Shown: one piece after another, positions 41,394 to 43,347 of the stretch
Layout: each line of letters starts with the position of its first letter
How positions within the stretch are numbered: the first letter of the stretch is position 1
Assembly (NCBI GenBank): GCA_029263355.1
Contig: JAJCXQ010000192.1
Coordinates: 1-43,347, forward strand
Origin: Acidobacteriota bacterium
Lineage (GTDB): Bacteria > Acidobacteriota > Thermoanaerobaculia > Multivoradales > J023
Length of the DNA stretch: 43,347 nt
Direction of reading: 5' to 3'
The notes under the pieces: generated by a model
Seen by the model: the letters and a program-made list of their open reading frames with translations, nothing else
Database searches by the model: none
Told to the model about the DNA's origin: nothing
Position numbers and translations under genes: made by a program

Positions 41394-42833
41394 CGCCTCG
41401 ACCGGTGCGGCGTCGATGCCTGCTAGGGCGGGCTCGACAGCCTCCCGCAGGAACTCTTCAACTTGCCCCTGGCTGCGACCGGTGAATTGGTCCGGACTCA
41501 ACCAGGACTCGACTTCGGCACGCTCGAGTCTGAAATCGGCGTCGGCGAGCACACTGTCGATCAGTGGATTGTCGCCACCGGTCTCAACTTGGGCGATTGC
41601 CGCCAAGCTGTAATTCCGCAGACGTTCGTGCAGCTCTTGGCGGTCGCCGCCGCGACGGGTGGCCTCCATCAGTAGGGTCTCGGTGGCCATGAAGGGCAAC
41701 TCGCGCTCGACCCTGGCGGTGATCACCGGCCCGCGGATCTGGAGGCCCTCGGCCAAGTGGGCGGCGAGGGTCAGGATGGCGTCGGCGAAGAGGAAGGCGT
41801 CCGGGATCACCAGGCGCCGGTTCGAAGAGTCGTCGAGGCTGCGCTCCAACCACTGTAGAGCGGCGTTGAGGGGGCCGTTGAGGGCGTCGGTCAGCAGTCG
41901 GCGCGATAGGCCGCAGAGCCGCTCGGCGCGGATCGGGTTGCGTTTGTAGGCCATGGCGGACGAACCCACTTGATCACGATCGAAGGGCTCGGAGAGCTCG
42001 CCGATACCTTGCAGCAGGCGCAGATCATTACCCATCTTGTGGCAGCTCTCGGCGACTCCCGAGAGGACATGGAGGACTTGAGAGTCCTGTTTGCGGGTGT
42101 AGGTTTGGCCGGTGAGCGGAAAAGCTTCGAAGCCGAGATGAGCGGCGAGGTTACGATCGAGCTGCCGTACCTTATCGCCGTCACCTTCGAAGAGGGTGAG
42201 GTAACTCGCTTGAGTGCCGGTGGTGCCCTTGGCGCCGCGGCAACGCAGACGGTCGAGGCGGTACTCGACTTCATAGAGGTCTTCGAGGAAGTCCTGAAGC
42301 CACAGGCAGGCGCGCTTGCCGACGGTGGTGAGCTGTGCCGGCTGAAAGTGGGTGTAGGCGAGGGCGGGTATCGCTTTGGTGCGTTCGGCGAAGTCCGCCA
42401 GATTGCGGATCACGGTGGCCAGTCGCTGGCGCACCAGAGTCAGCGCTTCGTGGGTCAGCAAGACGTCGGTGTTGTCGGTGATGAAGGCGCTGGTGGCGCC
42501 GAGGTGCAGGATGCCGCCACCGGACCCAGCGAGCTCGGCGAAGTGCCGCAAATGAGCGACAACGTCATGGCGGGTACTGGCTTCGAGCTCCGCGACGCGG
42601 TCGAGGTCGATCTCGGTCTCGACCCGCTTCAGGTCGGCGATCTGGTCGTCGGTGATCTCGAGTCCCAGATCCTTCTGGCATTCGGCGAGGGCGATCCACA
42701 ACTTGCGCCAGTTGCCGAAGCGATTCTTGGCGGAGAAAATCCGCGCCATCTGGCGCGATGCGTAACGATCGTACAAGGGATTCTGAGGCGACTCGCTGAG
42801 TGCCGCAGCATTGAGGTCTCGGGGAGTGTTCAT
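41382..42833 (-). CDS. purB: Adenylosuccinate lyase
   Basis: A 483-residue member of the fumarase/aspartase superfamily that acts twice in purine synthesis: it releases fumarate from SAICAR and from adenylosuccinate. Evidence: N-terminal YASRQMARIFSAKNRFGNWRKLW, the TRHDVVAHLRHF segment, HLGATSAFITDN, AYTHFQPAQ with the catalytic His, and the fumarate-lyase signature GSSAMAYKRNP containing the catalytic Ser loop. The length is close to the longer, vertebrate-like PurB form. The start ATG at 42833 is only 31 bp from the divergent arcA start. rlpA follows after one base, so the two may share a transcript. Confidence 0.96.
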   Translation of the reverse strand: MNTPRDLNAAALSESPQNPLYDRYASRQMARIFSAKNRFGNWRKLWIALAECQKDLGLEITDDQIADLKRVETEIDLDRVAELEASTRHDVVAHLRHFAELAGSGGGILHLGATSAFITDNTDVLLTHEALTLVRQRLATVIRNLADFAERTKAIPALAYTHFQPAQLTTVGKRACLWLQDFLEDLYEVEYRLDRLRCRGAKGTTGTQASYLTLFEGDGDKVRQLDRNLAAHLGFEAFPLTGQTYTRKQDSQVLHVLSGVAESCHKMGNDLRLLQGIGELSEPFDRDQVGSSAMAYKRNPIRAERLCGLSRRLLTDALNGPLNAALQWLERSLDDSSNRRLVIPDAFLFADAILTLAAHLAEGLQIRGPVITARVERELPFMATETLLMEATRRGGDRQELHERLRNYSLAAIAQVETGGDNPLIDSVLADADFRLERAEVESWLSPDQFTGRSQGQVEEFLREAVEPALAGIDAAPVEAPRV

Positions 42834-42864
42834 GGTCTATCAATGCTACAATAATAGAAGCTTC

Positions 42865-43347
42865 ATGGCTTTCCAGGTGACATCGGAGATCGGTCGGCTA
42901 CGCCGAGTCTTGGTCCATCGCCCTGGTCGAGAGATCGACTGGATGGTGCCGTCGATGATGGAGCGGCTGCTGTTCGACGATATTCTCTACGGCGAACGGG
43001 CCAGGCAAGAACACGACTCCTTCTGCCGCTTGCTGAACAAAGCAGGGGTCGAGACCCTAGACCCACAGCTTCTGTTGGCCGAGGTACTGGCCGAAGCAAC
43101 CGTCCGTGAGCGACTTCTGGAGCGGCTGCAACAGCGCGGAACCTCGGCAGGTCTGGTCAGCGAGCTGGCGGAGCTCGAAGCCGAGGCGCTGGCGACCAGC
43201 CTGGTGACCGGGATCCTGGCCGGAGACGAGGAGCCCAACGGCTTCTACCGCCTGGCGCCGATCCCCAATTATTTCTTCCAGCGCGATCCACAAGTGGTGA
43301 TGGGTGATCGAGTTGTGGTGTCGTCGATGGCGACCGACGCACGTGAT
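42865..43347 (+). CDS. arcA: Arginine deiminase, N-terminal part
   Basis: The first 161 residues of a probable arginine deiminase, which hydrolyses L-arginine to citrulline and ammonia in the cytoplasm. The N-terminus MAFQVTSEIGRLRRVLVHRPG and LLFDDILYGERARQEHDSF are characteristic, as is NYFFQRDPQVVMGDRVVVSSMAT with the guanidinium-binding Asp. The catalytic Cys and later residues lie beyond the right edge. ATG 42865 is chosen because it gives the family N-terminus. Whether carbamate kinase or ornithine carbamoyltransferase genes follow cannot be seen. Confidence 0.93.
   Translation, partial: MAFQVTSEIGRLRRVLVHRPGREIDWMVPSMMERLLFDDILYGERARQEHDSFCRLLNKAGVETLDPQLLLAEVLAEATVRERLLERLQQRGTSAGLVSELAELEAEALATSLVTGILAGDEEPNGFYRLAPIPNYFFQRDPQVVMGDRVVVSSMATDARD

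Overview
The window is a high-GC stretch of bacterial chromosome. It most resembles Acidobacteriota, probably the Thermoanaerobaculia-like part of the phylum; this is inferred from family content, not from a marker gene. The pointers are two modules pairing a PF07638/TIGR02999-type ECF sigma factor with a TPR-bearing Ser/Thr kinase, an ADOP-type MacB/FtsX permease, a TIGR03436-like VWFA protein, a secreted protein with duplicated C-terminal modules of a type I associate with this group, a REP-associated transposase, and many Sec or lipoprotein signal peptides. I see no rRNA, tRNA, CRISPR array, phage or plasmid functions.

Layout. 1-6299 (minus): a Kv-beta-like aldo/keto reductase (cut by the window edge), an OmpA-family lipoprotein, a VWFA protein, an outer-membrane beta-barrel candidate with a His/Asp-rich N-terminus, and a five-haem cytochrome c. 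The last two probably form an envelope electron-transfer pair. 6618-11627 (plus): ECF sigma, small unknown protein, TPR kinase, SUMF1-fold protein and a cupin. 11683-17916: kynureninase (minus), bactofilin (plus), then a minus-strand operon transcribed as AsnB-like amide synthetase, radical SAM protein, FAD halogenase-like oxidoreductase and DUF2007 protein. The first three overlap and look like a compact biosynthetic unit. 18060-24979: M1 aminopeptidase, DUF885 lipoprotein and ADOP permease. 24980-27217: a RAYT transposase between repeat-rich flanks. 27218-28751: a secreted protein gene broken by a frameshift. 28717-31730 (minus): the second sigma/kinase pair. 31924-36986: secreted proteins of unknown function and a YtcJ-like amidohydrolase. 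37124-40435 (minus): a GntR/YtrA regulator, ABC ATPase and ABC-2 permease operon preceded by two copies of a 22-bp palindromic operator. 40718-43347: rlpA, purB and a partial arcA.

Three features stand out. The AsnB-like/radical SAM/flavin operon at 13999-17916 has no product I can name. The two sigma factors lack the acidic region-2 residues of ordinary ECFs and carry threonines there, next to kinase genes, so phosphorylation control is likely. Short tandem repeats of 14-16 bp (2-4 copies) recur at gene borders throughout the window with unrelated sequences; one multiplies a ribosome-binding site and another spans a stop codon.
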